Positions 48,400 through 60,186 of a stretch of DNA of 64,000 nucleotides are shown here, in pieces. The position numbers and the translations under genes are program-made. The notes under the pieces were generated by a model. The model saw only the letters and a program-made list of their open reading frames with translations, did no database searches and was not told the origin of the DNA. This DNA is from Opisthocomus hoazin (Eukaryota > Chordata > Aves > Opisthocomiformes > Opisthocomidae). The stretch covers positions 76,622,504-76,686,503 of the forward strand of contig NC_134414.1 in NCBI RefSeq assembly GCF_030867145.1. The letters run 5' to 3'. Each line of letters starts with the position of its first letter. The first letter of the stretch is position 1.

Positions 48400-51300
48400 G
48401 CATTGTTTTGTTTCTCAATCCCTGTTTCCAGAAATTTGCTTTAAGAACCAAATCAGGCTGATCGAGCCTGGAATAAAAGAGAGAGGCATTAGGAGCTCTT
48501 TTATTCCCTCGTGGTGTAAGTCTAAACCCCTGGCACGGTATCCAGAAGACATTTAATTTTGCAGCTGTGTAGCAGCAGTCTGTATCTTTCTGTAAATCAC
48601 CTGCATCTATTCACACTTCACGGCACTGTTGTTTGTTCTCTTTGACCTGACAAGCTAGAGATGCGAGGATTAAGTTTCCAGACACTGTGAGTCTTTTTCT
48701 TTGTGACCAGTTTAAATTTCAGCCTGACATGAGGCAGCTGCCTGCCAGTGAGATATGGCACACCTGGGAACTAATTAGGCTTGAATGTAGTTGTAAGTCA
48801 TCAGTGACACCTGCCTGCATTACTCTGCCTCGTTAGCTGGCACCGACTCCATGGTACGTGGAATCTGCTGACTCTCTTGAAGGGTTGGGCTTGCTGCCCC
48901 ACCTAGAAAAATAAGGAAGTTGAAAGACACCATCTAAATAATATTTATAGAGGATCTGAGCCAAGCAGTCCAGGGAGAAGAGACTGCTAGAAGAGATGAG
49001 AGTGGCGTGGAGTCTGTTGATTGCTAGTTTAATAAAACCAGAAAATAGATGTGTGTATGTATGCAGGGAGAATAAAGGTAGACTATGTATTGTGCCCAGA
49101 TTATGTATCGTTGCTTGAGAGTAGGCTGGAAGAGGACTTATTCATTGATAACGTGTAAACTATTGGTCAGCTTTAGCTGTCAGCTGTGGCTATTCCATAT
49201 CAGGACTTCATAGGGACCACCGTTTAAAATACATCTCCCTATAGCTCTTAAAAGTAAGTACTGTGTGTTTTTGTGACTGAGAAACTGCAATGTTTTTACT
49301 CATGTGGCTGCATGAGTAGAAGAATGAGCTTTCTACCTGAGCTTTGTGCACATTTGAAAGCTGTATCTGGCTCTGCACAGCCCTGCTGGCTGTTCGGAGT
49401 AAATTTCACTGGAAACCTTACCAGCTTTAAGAGATCTCATTCTGAATATCGTGATGGAAGAGATTCTTTTTACTCACTCTAATCACTGCTGCATTCATTT
49501 AAAAATACCTTGAATCAAAATGGCTACAAACTGCCTACCCCTATTTTTGTACTCTTTCAATCTCCAGAAGGTTTGTTCGTGTACTAGCTAACACACTGCA
49601 ATCAGAATTAATCACAGAAGTGATTCCTCACCTTGCTTCTTTCCAAATCATTAGTTTTAATTGGGCCAATGGTGATAATTACACTGGCATTCACTTTCCA
49701 GTGCTGCTCTTCAGCTCCCGGAGTGATTGACTAAATACCCATCTATTTGTTTATGACAGAGCTGGTACCTACATTTTGCTTGCACAGTTGTTTTGATAGA
49801 CAGAGTTGCTTTCAGATATTTCATTGAAGGGGCTGATCTAAGCCTTTGAAGTTTTACGATTGCCTTCCTTAAAATCTGGATCAATCTTCAAACTGATCAG
49901 TTCTTGACTGAATAACACCCAATGAATCTGAATTAAGATGTTTAATGCAGCATAAAGGATGATCTTTGTTGCACCTGAGCCAACCTACATGCACATAACC
50001 TTATCTTGGCCGTGAACTCCTTGAAGTGATTTTGCTTTTCTTCAGTAATTAAGGCATGAATCCAGTGGAGGTAGGTTAAAAAAAAAAATCCAACAAAGCA
50101 AGCATTTTACCTTTTTCCCCCTCTTCTTCTATTCTTCCATCTTTCTGGTCCTGTGGCTGAAATCATTTTTATTTCCTTAAAATCCTCTCCACTCAGAATC
50201 TTGCTCACTTCGTCAAAGCAAAAAGACATCTGAGAACACAGCCCAGCCTGAAAAATCCTGTTGTAGTTCATCCCCCATGGCACTGATGCTGTGGAAGCTT
50301 AAACCTGCTTGCTGTCTTCAGTGTCTCTCCTCCCCCAGTGACTGCAGCCCCTCACCTCCTGTCATCTTCTTCCCCTCAGCTTTTCGCCAGCCTACATGCA
50401 AAACATCACTTCTTGCAGCTGTCACAGAACAGAGCTGCCTTTCCTCTCTCTCCACCCCTTCACCTCCAAGCACCATCAAGGTGCTGCCCAGAGCCACTGA
50501 CTTTTATTTAATTCTACTTTACGTTCCCTCCCATCTGATTTTGTCCCCTTCACAATGTGTTTTGCTGTTATGTCCTGTCATCCCTGGAAGTGTTGTGACC
50601 ATTGCCTCCTGATTCCACTTTCTTTCAGGTCCTAATCCCTTGTGTCCTGGGCAGAAGGATGCTGTCCCTCAGGGCAGTTCTTGGCTTTCCTCTCTGGTGC
50701 CTGTCTGGGCGATGTCAGCCCCAAACACAGCTTCAGCTTTTATAATCTTTCTCCCCGGAGCTAAAATAAGTCATGATGTGCCCTCCTAACATCCCTTGGT
50801 GGGCAGCTAGCTGTGGCCAAAAGGCTAGATCTCTTCACACTTGATCTCAACCATCTGTATCACTGTACTTCTTGTTACTCAGACCTGTAATCTTGGTTTC
50901 CTATGGCTGGGCCCTAACGTTCCAGCTTTGTCTAAATATTTCTATTCCTGCCCACACTGTGTTTTCCAGACGAGATCTCATGTCTGTTCACACTCCTGTA
51001 TTATTTTCCCAGCCTCAGCCATGCTGTTCCCATACGACTGAAATGGTTGCGCTCTGGCTCTGGTCTCTTTTCTGACAGTACCCATTCACTAATGAGTTGT
51101 TCAAGCCTCCTGCCCTTCCTGTTGGTTACTCTCTTATTCCTCCTTCAGGTCCTTTTACTGCCTCACCTCTTCTGTGTCAGCAGAAACCTCTCTCAGTCTC
51201 CTCCATAGCTTTGTTCAGCCCTGCTTGCCTGGCTTTTCGGTTTCTGAGGTAATGGACGCTCCCTTGGTGAAGGCCATTTCTCCAGTGGAGAAGGTGGTTG

Positions 51301-54100
51301 TGGTGCTCCTGGCCACCCCAGTCCCCAGTGATGGAGGCAGGCGGTCCTGCCTGGGTCCTGGTGGCTGAGCATGGGGAGATGTGTGCAACCACACCTCCTG
51401 GCTGGGTGACACCATCATCTCTGCTGACCCCCGCCACGTAACCTCACTCTTTATCTTGGCTTGGTATACTCCATCTCCTCCCACTCCAGGAGAGTCCTGG
51501 CACATGGATTTTCATTCCTAGGGCAGCAAATATCCAGTCTGCTTTCTCCGCTGAGGTGTTTGGAGCCAGCTCCTTCTTCAAGTCCCCCAGTGACCATCCA
51601 GTGATCTTCCCCGAGCACGCATTTCCACGGCACAGCCCACTGAGCGGAAAAACTGAAGGCTCTGACTCAGAAATAGTGATGCCCTGATTTGGACTGGCTG
51701 ATGAAATTCATCCCCTCGGCCGCACCCCACAGAACAGGATGGCTGACCTTTCCGCTGAAGCTGTCTGCTCTGCTATGGTGACCGAAAGTCAGCATTTAAT
51801 CAAAATATGACAAACCACTACACTCTTCTTCCAATACTTGCCTTTGCCAAAAAAAAAAAAAAGGACAAACACTCATTGTTTAGGAGGTGGAAACTTGCCT
51901 TGTCCTGTCTACTCTTGACTAGCAAAGAACAACAGACATATTATTATTTTGCTATGTTCTTTCCAGATTTCATCTTCCAGCCTGCCGATGCGGTTTGTAC
52001 GCTGCAAGACTTTTAGGGCCAGAGATGTCATTGGGAGGTTTCTAAGGCTTGAGCTGATGATAGCAATGAGGTTCAAGGTCATGGGTGATGGGTGCTTCTG
52101 ATGGGAGATGGGTTCAGCCCACGCTGAACACCTTTCCAGGAATCATTTCATCATTGAAATTGGATTGCTGCAGCATGGACTCCCAGAGTATCCCTTGAGC
52201 AGGGTCATGAAGACAGCGATTGGTAGTTTCCAGGGGTAACAAGACGTTGCACTGCTCTCCACCTGTAGGAACGCGATCTCTTTTCTGCCGTAACACTGTC
52301 AGCTCTTCATAATGTTTTTCCCATCTGACCCACATTGAATTCTGTAAGCACAATGTCTGGGAGTTTCATGAAAATGTGTCATAGGCTGACTCACAGTAAA
52401 GGAGCGATCAAAACAGGACGAGAAAGTTTCTTGCAGGCAAAACAGTGTCTCATGCGTGTGTCTAATTGACGTTATTGACTTTTCTCATGCTGGATTGCAA
52501 CCGACCAAGAATTTTAAAGCGGAGAAGGAAATTCATGCTTGACATCCAGCTTTGCCTTCGGTGAACCCCAGGCAGCACTCCCGAAATGAAAGCCCCCCTG
52601 CTGCTGTTGGTGAGGGTAGTACCTAGGCCTTAGCACACGAACCACAGGAAGTCGTGCCCATAGATAGCGTGCTCGAGCACAACACCAGGATGTCCTTCTC
52701 CAGGCTCCTGGAGAATCTGTTCCAGAGCACAGTCTCAGAGAAGACTTGCTGGTGTGCGGTGTCACACCAACACTGTAAAACTATAGGGGAATCCTTTCTG
52801 AAACGGGGCAAAGTGCTACATTTCAATGGGGTCTTCTTCCGCTAATAGTAGTAGTCAGAAAACAGTGAAAAAATGCCATGTGAAAAGAGAGATGTAAGGT
52901 GACATGTATGCAAAAGTCAAGCATGACAAGAGTGAGATAAAACATCTGAGAAGATAGCGATGTCCTAGCAGGACCGGAAGAGAGCATACCTTGAGAAATG
53001 CTGATCCCTATCTGTATTTCCAAGGCAGCCTGTCTCCATGAAAAATGTTGGTGCAGCGCTGCAGACATGGGAGAGTCCTCCCCCTGGTGCCCATAGATGT
53101 CTCCTGTACCCATGGAGATGCCACCTGCCGTGTCCACCATCCGGCTGGACAACCACCCAGGTGGGTGGCTGGCACCAGGAGGGATATGGGATGCCACCAA
53201 CTGCAGCACGACATCCCATTTTTTAAAACGAGCTCGACACTAGATGCCAGGAGGGTCTCTTGCCGTGGTGTGCGTCATCTCAATGAACTTGGGAATGCCT
53301 TGGTGCGACATGAGCCTGAGCGATGGCACTTCCCGCCCACGCTGGGTAAATGCTTGGGCCGTTAGCTTTCAGCCTGCTCCAGGTGCTGCTGCACTCGAGC
53401 ATGTGCAGCGGTCTGGAGGAGTGCGAGTGGGGCTTTGCTAAGCCACGGTTCAAACAGGGATGGCAACACAGCTGTGACTGGACTGACTGGACCCATTTTC
53501 ACCAGGAATTTGTTTGCAGAACCCCCTCCTGCTCGGTGGGCAAACTGACTCCGGGTATCCAGAGGCAGACGGAGAGCAGCACCCAATAAGAGGATGTCCT
53601 GCTCCAACCCTGTGCCTGCCAAAAGCCCCCATGGCCCCAGGAGCAGAGAGAAACAGAAGTCTTGCTATTTCTTCAAGCATGTGAACCAGCACAATGGAAA
53701 ATATTAGTGATATTCTGAAAATCCAAGCTGATGCTTACCAAACGAAACTGAAAAATTCCCCGACTCTGTGCTAGGAAATAGCAAAGCAACTGATGTGGAA
53801 AGAGACCTCCTTCAGATGCGCTAACCATGTCCACGTCCACTGGCATGGACCACCACTCCCCAGCTCACCGGGTGCTACTGCTGGCGTCGCCCTCTCTGTA
53901 ACCCTCCGATTAGGAAATAGGTGTTGTCACGAGAAGTCGCAACTGGCCTGTGCTGACCGAAGAGAGAGGCTTGGACATGATGTAGAGAATTACAAGGGTA
54001 AATATTCATGTACATGAGGTGGCCTAGCCAAACTGGGGCACTCTGAATGTGGTTTTACACAGGGTTCTTACACCCTTCAAACGTTCAGGTACAACACGCT
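46586..54100. other. Long intergenic stretch, no gene seen
   Basis: 7.5 kb without recognised genes. It holds a run of 27 A at 48373-48399, pyrimidine-rich sequence at 50100-50700, and short open frames on both strands up to 175 codons (minus strand, 47275-46748) that match nothing I know. An AT-rich block at about 49600-49800 with several TAATT cores could be a regulatory element. Confidence 0.45.
48373..48399. repeat. Poly(A) run of 27
   Basis: Uninterrupted 27 A. No retroposed gene is evident immediately upstream. Confidence 0.95.
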
Positions 54101-54480
54101 TTGACTAGCCTGGAGAAGAGAAGGCTCCAGGGTGACCTTACAGCAGCCTTCCAGTTCCTGAAGGGGCCTACAGGAAGGATGGAGAGGGACTTTTCACAGG
54201 GATGGGTAGTGATAGGACAAGGGGGAATGGCTGTAAACTAAGAGAGGGCAGATTTAGATTAGATATCAGGAAGAAATTCTTCACCATGAGGGTGGTGAAA
54301 CACTGGCACAGGTTGCCCGGAGAAGCTGTGGATGCCCCCTCCCTGGCAGTGTTCAAAGCCAGACTGGATGGAGCTCTGAGCAACCTGGTCTAGTGGAAGA
54401 CGTCCCTGCTCATAGCAGGGGGGTTGGAACTAGATGAGGGTTAAGGTCCCTTCCAATCCAAAGCATTCTATGATTCTATG
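54101..54480 (+). mobile_element. CR1 LINE fragment, 3' end
   Basis: Begins at the ORF2 segment SLEKRRLQGDLTAAFQFLKG and continues through FRLDIRKKFFTMRVVKHWHR to the 3' UTR, ending ATTCTATGATTCTATG at about 54465-54480. It resembles the intronic copy at 23976 and the fragment at 1. Truncated and inactive. Confidence 0.93.
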
Positions 54481-54527
54481 ACTAATCACTAACACCCACG
54501 CTACCCGTTACTAATCATAGTAAAACT

Positions 54528-54930
54528 TTGCAAAGCAACTATATTTTTGCCGTGTTCTTGCTCCTTGTCTATTGATCCAGATGCCCCTGGAGTCAGTCTT
54601 CCTAGAGTTACTTATCTAGGAGGCCAGATGACACTGGGAGGGTCTCAAAGACGTGTTGGGGGGGGGGTAGGATGCTGGCGGTATCTTGGTTGTCCCGGGG
54701 TATCCTTTATCCTCCACGGACAGCCCTAAGTTTCCAAGAAGCAGAGTCCTTATTTCCAGGCCTGGGCTGTCCTTTAGTTTGTTTTACTTAAGCGTGAACA
54801 ATACCAGTCTCTACCTCATTACATTAGAGTGTGTAATGTGAACTAATGCATGTATTAACAAAGTTAATATGCTTTCATACTATAAAGATTGATTGATAAA
54901 ATAGTTAGGGAAGGGGATTTTCTTAACAGT
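54528..54930. repeat. Approximately 400-bp interspersed repeat, copy A
   Basis: Aligns along its length with 58400-58845. Shared blocks include TTTGCAAAGCA, CTATTGATC, GGATGCTGGCG, a CTTGGTTGTCC / CTTGGTGGTCC pair, ACTTAAG, AAAGTTAATAT and TTTCAT-ACTAT. The two copies are considerably diverged and have small indels. I suspect an LTR or other avian interspersed repeat but cannot name it. A G-run interrupts this copy near 54658-54668. Confidence 0.65.
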
Positions 54931-57148
54931 GCTTATCTCGGAGTGAGGAGCCGCTGGCTCTGCGTGGCAGCTATTGGAAGGGAATCCAGCAGTATGCTTT
55001 AATTGGCTCCTTTTGCATCATAGGACATGTTAATGATTTGTTGGACAATTATTAAGCTGTTCAACCTTCCAGTCAGCCCGTGCAGGATGTAGTTAAGAGT
55101 AATATCTTTTGTACACGATACACGTGTCACGCTAAAGAGACAAGATCCGTCTCCCTGTCTGGGACGTTGCAAGGAATCATGAGAACCTCCAGAAACAGTC
55201 CCAGCTCCTGCAATTCACAGCAGCCAGATTAACGTATGACACATCTTCTGGGGGGGGGGAAATAATCTTCATTGTGTTTAACATCACTAGGTTTTAGATA
55301 GCACCTTTTTCATCACTGGCACTACCCTGCAACTTTCTTATAAAAATGATACTTCTGAAAAAGGCTTTCTTTAAAAAAAAAAATCAAAAAATTCTATTTC
55401 TGCTATTTCAGCTGGGGCAAATTCATTAAGCTCGCAAAGACTTTAGTAGTAATAATTACACAGTGACCTTTCCTTTTGAAAGCTTGTAATAAGTGAGGCA
55501 GTGATTCGGGAAGGAGAAAAGCAGATGAGTGCTGGCTGGAAGGCCTGTGTTCTGCGCTCTGCCGTGGGTTTTCTTTGTGCCAAAGTGCAAGGAGTTTACC
55601 TCATGCCTTGGGAAGGGGATCGCTAATTGTATAGCTCTCGTTTGCAGAGTGCTCAAGCTGAGGCCCAAACTCAGACCAAAGTCGCAGCACCTCCATCCAG
55701 CTGCAGCTCAACCGAAGGAGGCCGTACTGCTGAAATAGTCTGCATATCTGAAAAATCATACTCTGAAATTTCATCCACTAAGTGCCCCGCATTAGTGCCC
55801 ACTCTGGACTTCATGAACCTGTATGTCAACTTCCCAGCTGTTAAAGGGTGTAATGTTACTCCTTTTGACTTGTGCTCTTGTTGAAAAAGTGAATGTGTGT
55901 GTATTTGGGAATTATGCCAATGCTGTACTCTGAATTTTACAGAAAAGCACATGGGGTAATTTATAATTCTGCTACTGCAGCAGGGTACGACTAATACAAA
56001 TTAAAAGGTGCAGAGGACCGCACAGTGACCAGGGAGAACATTACTGTTTGCATGCCCATTAACTGGGTATCTTCTTTCCTGTGGCATGCATCCTGTAGGG
56101 AAAATAGTATGTGATTAATTAAAATCGTGTCAAGTTAATGTGTGAAGGAGACATTAAGAAAGCATACACAGCCTTAATTATGTTGTATCCTGCTTTTTGT
56201 GTCTTTGACTTTACAACTTCAGTAGCATTTCTGCATGGTACGTGTGTGTGTGCCTGCGCACTGATTATATCCTAATTAACTTGTTCCAAAACAACGAAAG
56301 ACGGATTACCTCCGCAAGATCATCAGAACAAACTGGAGTTTAACACTTCGGACTACCTTGGAATAGAAAAGTGTTAGAGGAATTAAAAATGCCCTCCAAA
56401 TATGCAAACACTGTCATTTCAAAGTTGCTTCGTACCCTCCTTTCCCCTTTGAACTTCAAGTAAAAATCTACCCTGAGGAAAAACCCGGGAAAGCTGGACC
56501 TGGGGAAGACGTGGAAAAGTAGGCTACAAACTTAAAGGAAAGCTCGTGTCAGCTTTAAAGTGTGTGACAGTGACTCAGCGGAGTGAGCACCTGTAATTCT
56601 CCCCTTGGAAAGAGGGTGGACTTCTACATGTTGCCTGAGAGAGGGTGATGAGGCCACTCCTAAGTGGAAGCATACTGTTAACAGGGAAATAACACTGCTA
56701 ACAGGGAGCGCCTCCAACAACCCCCCACATAGTGCCTAGTTTTCAGCGGCAGGTTTTGGGGTTTTTTTTAAGATGATGAAGCCAGCAGAAGTTTTGCTAT
56801 GGATTTGGTGAGTATAAGAGGAGTTCCTTCATCTCCCGTGCTAGGCAGCATTTCAATCCTATGCAGTAGCTACAGCTTTTCTTCTAATAGGAATTATAAA
56901 TCAACTTTGGTGTTTCAGTCGGCTTTCAGATCCTTTATGAAAAATCCATTCTGCTTTGCGGCTGTCGCAATCAGTTGCTCGTAGTTCATCCAGCAAGGAG
57001 CCAAAAACCACACAACCACGTCACGGGGCACCTGTTCCACGGGAACTTCTTGGCAGGAGTCTCCTCACGTTCGCTGAGGTAGGCGTGCTACCGATAATTT
57101 CAGCAAGAAGCATGAGCTTCTTCAGTATAGATCATTAATAATCTTATT
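54931..57148. other. Intergenic; AT-rich, possible conserved noncoding block
   Basis: No gene recognised. Between 56100 and 56280 there are three homeodomain-type cores (TTAATTAA at 56115-56122, TTAATTA at 56174-56180, TAATTA at 56273-56278). That can mark an enhancer but may also be chance in AT-rich DNA. Confidence 0.4.
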
Positions 57149-57982
57149 TTAGTTTCTTTCCCTCTGTCTTGCTGTTCCCTCGGCTTTCATTCTTTCCTGC
57201 AAAGCATTAATACTTTGGGTTGGATCACGTGGCGAGTCCACATTTTCATCATCCATCCAAGATCCATGGCTCAGTGAACTCTTATCGATGGTGCAAAAGG
57301 GAGCTGTATCGAAGCGGCTCTGTTCCTCAGACAGGGAAACATCAGCTACAAGTGCAGGGTAACACCACAGCCAGGCATACAAACGAACGATGTTCTGGAG
57401 CCAGAAGACCTGTGAAAGAACATGGCCCCCAGAATAGGCACTGAGGAGAAGAGGTGTGCTCAGATGCTGGTAGCAAGCAATTCTGTACGTGGGAAGAAGG
57501 GAAAAGATGCCATGCTGAGTCAGTCTGAGCAGCAGCGAGGTAATTTTGTTCCCTCGCAAACTGATGTCTTGAAAAAAAATAGAGGCCGCATGCCCAGAGG
57601 CTATTGATTGCGTTGCTAAATAAAGTCGTAGCCTCCCTTCACGGTAGGTTCTTCTGCAAGCACCTGCTAAGCGTTGATCAGGAAAGGACTGCAGCCATCC
57701 CAGCACGCTGGCACGGCACGACACCAGCGCAGCAGCGAATGGAGGGGCTGACTGGCCGCGCTCAGTACCACCAGCAGTACCACCAGCCGGGCCAGTGCCC
57801 CCCAGCCACCCGTCAGAAGGGACTGCCGGAGGTGATGGGCCACCACGCAGCAATCCCAAGACACGTAGGGGAGAAGTGGCGTGGCAGGACGGACTCGCCT
57901 GCTCCCTCCTTCCGCCGGAACGCGAGGAGGGCTGTGGGGGAGTTCCCAGCCAAAGAGCCCGACAGCCAAGGTAGAGGGACAC
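57149..57982 (-). other. Unidentified 277-codon open frame, coding status doubtful
   Basis: A continuous minus-strand frame from ATG at 57982 to a stop at 57149. I recognise no domain. The N-terminal half lies in GC-rich sequence where the opposite strand is also open (57604-58110), which argues for a composition artefact. The C-terminal part contains SHGSWMDDENVDSPRDP. A related peptide, TGSWRDDENVDPSPEP, occurs in a second minus-strand frame ending at 58014, because about 45 bp is repeated at 57233 and 58064. That points to an unnamed repeat rather than a single-copy gene. No splice or promoter evidence was found. Confidence 0.2.
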
Positions 57983-58399
57983 GAGCCATCAGCAAAAATG
58001 CTGCTGCTCCCTGTCAGGGCCCCAGGGACCCAAGAGCAACGCCGTGGGGTGGCTCAGGCGACGGGTCCACATTTTCATCGTCCCTCCAGGATCCCGTGGC
58101 TCGTCCCTGATACCGCAGAGCAGACCCAGCTTCACAGCTTCTGTCCTCTATGTGATGAATCACGTCCCCAGCTGACTTTGATGAAATGGCAATGGGATTC
58201 AATCCCATCGTAATTCCAAGTGAAAATTCCAAGAATGATGGAATAGCAACAGGATGCTGAGGCCAGCTTCTGGATAGGAACCTTGAGCCAGGGAGGGTGG
58301 TGCAAGCATCGGACCAGTGGGCATTGCTCAAAGAACCATTATCAGAAACATTAATAATGCAAAATGGGTAAGTCGTGGAACAACTTAACGCACACAGGC

Positions 58400-58845
58400 T
58401 GTTTTGCAAAGCAGCTGTACTTCTACAGCCATCGCCCACCGCCTCCTCTATTGATCTAGACGTCCCCAGAGTCTGTCTTGCTGCAGTTCATCATCAGCGA
58501 TGCCAGGTAAGGGTAGGGTTTCACAGAGGTGTCGCAGGGCTGGGATGCTGGCGTCACCTTGGTGGTCCAGGGTCATCCTTCATCCTTGGCGGACGGCTTT
58601 GAGATGCTGAGCAACAGAGGCCCTTACCTTCTGGGTGGGGGCCGTCCTCATCATCCTTACCACGAGCTGGGGTCCTTCGGTCATCACTGTTCACGCTGAC
58701 TTAAGTGTGTCTATGCAGCGTGTGACGTAAACTGCACGTCTCTTACGAAAGTTAATATAATTTCATGCTATTAAGAAAATCGATACAATTCCGTTCTGCG
58801 CAGACCAACTGCTACAGTAGTTAAGGGATGAGATTCTCCTAACGC
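58400..58845. repeat. Approximately 400-bp interspersed repeat, copy B
   Basis: Counterpart of the repeat at 54528-54930, in the same orientation. It starts near TTTTGCAAAGCAGCTG, contains GGGCTGGGATGCTGGCG and ACGAAAGTTAATATAATTTC, and ends where the CR1 copy begins at about 58846. Probably a transposon-derived element of unnamed family. Confidence 0.65.
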
Positions 58846-59131
58846 GGGCCAAACTCTTCTCAGTGGTGCCCAGCGACAGGATAAGGGACAACGGGCACAA
58901 GCTGAAGCATAGGAAGTTCCATTTGAACATGAGGAAGAACTTCTTCCCTCTGAGGGTGATGGAGCACTGGAACAGGCTGGAACAGGCTGGAGTCTCCTTC
59001 TCTGGAGATATTCAAGACCCGCCTGGACAAGGTCCTCTGCAGCCTGCTGTAGGTGACCCTGCTTTGGCAGGGGGTTGGACTGGATGACCCACAGAGGTTC
59101 CTTCCAACCCCTACCATTCTGTGATTCTGTG
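58846..59131 (+). mobile_element. CR1 LINE fragment, 3' end, next to LONRF2 promoter
   Basis: Starts at GGGCCAAACTCTTCTCAGTG, reads through the ORF2 C-terminus (DRIRDNGHKLKHRKFHLNMR, NFFPLRVMEHWNRL) and ends CCATTCTGTGATTCTGTG at 59131. A small tandem duplication (GGAACAGGCT, about 58970-58990) disrupts it. It is the same subfamily type as the copies at 339 and 6534. It sits about 1.05 kb upstream of the LONRF2 start codon. Confidence 0.93.
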
Positions 59132-60146
59132 AGGAGCAGCAGCAAGGCCAGCTGCAACCTGAAAACCAGCCGGACCCGGGTACCTCCCCGTCTGACCCGC
59201 AGGCTCCCCGCTCCTCCGAACAGCTTGTTTACAGCCCTGTCCAAAATAAACGTTGCCTGTTGGGTTTTTTTTTCCCTACTTTTTTTTCTTTTCACTCCTG
59301 TTATTCCTGCGGAGCAAGCTGGGTTCCTTTCTGACTCACGTGCGATTGACCAACTTCCAGCTGCATCGCCGCCATCGCCGAGGCGCGAGCACGGCGCACG
59401 GAGCCCACGCCGAGCTGCCCAGGCTGCCGCTCGCAGCAGGAAAGGGCTCTGGAAACCTTCTTCTTTATTATTCTTATTGTTATTATTATTATATTTTTTA
59501 AATTTAAGAGCGAACACGTGCTCGCGTTCTCGGGGACCAGGGAAACACAACCAAGCGACAGCCGCTAACACAGCCCAGCCCAGGCCGATCCGCCCCGTGG
59601 CGGGGGGGGGGGGTCCCGGGGAGGGTTCCGTGGGGCGGGCGGCGGGCAGCCCCCGGCCGGGAGCCGGCTAAGGCCGGGCACCCGGAAACGGGAAGGAAGC
59701 GGCTGAGCGCAGCGGGGGCGGCGCAGCGGAAACACCCCCCGCCTGCTCCCCCCCCCCCCCCCCCGCCGGGAGCCGCCGCCGCCGCCGGCGGGCCGGGCGC
59801 ACGTGCGGGCGGGGCGGCGCGGCGGCGCGCGGGCACGTGCGGCACCGGCACCTGGCGGCGGCCGGGAAGGCCCAGAGGGAGCGGGGGGAAGGGAGCGCTC
59901 CCTCGGCCCCGCCGCCCCGGGGGAAGGCGGTCGGAAGCGGCTTACACAACCGGCCGCCCCTTACATAAGCCGGGAGCCGGGCCGGTGGGGGCGGTGCGGG
60001 CCGCCCCCCGTCTCCCCCCCCCCTCGCCGCCGCCCGGGAGCCGCCCCCCTGCTGCAGCGGCGCGACCCGCCCCCTCCCTCCCTCCCTTCCGTCGCCGTCC
60101 CCTCCCAGGAAGGAGCCGGAGTCGGCGGCGCCGCCGCGGGCCCGGC

Positions 60147-60155
60147 ATGGAGTAG
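60147..60155 (+). other. Two-codon upstream ORF in the LONRF2 leader
   Basis: ATG GAG TAG, ending 31 bases before the main ATG. Its context is GCCCGGCATGG, with C at -3 and G at +4. If the transcript includes it, ribosomes must bypass it or reinitiate. Confidence 0.5.
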
Positions 60156-60186
60156 GGCGGCCCGGGGCCGGCGGCGCCGCGCGGGC

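Noticed and set aside
59803-60186. N-terminal extension of the LONRF2 frame by 128 codons
   Set aside because: The frame is open, but the peptide is low-complexity and lies in the promoter/leader; the family N-terminus fits ATG 60187.
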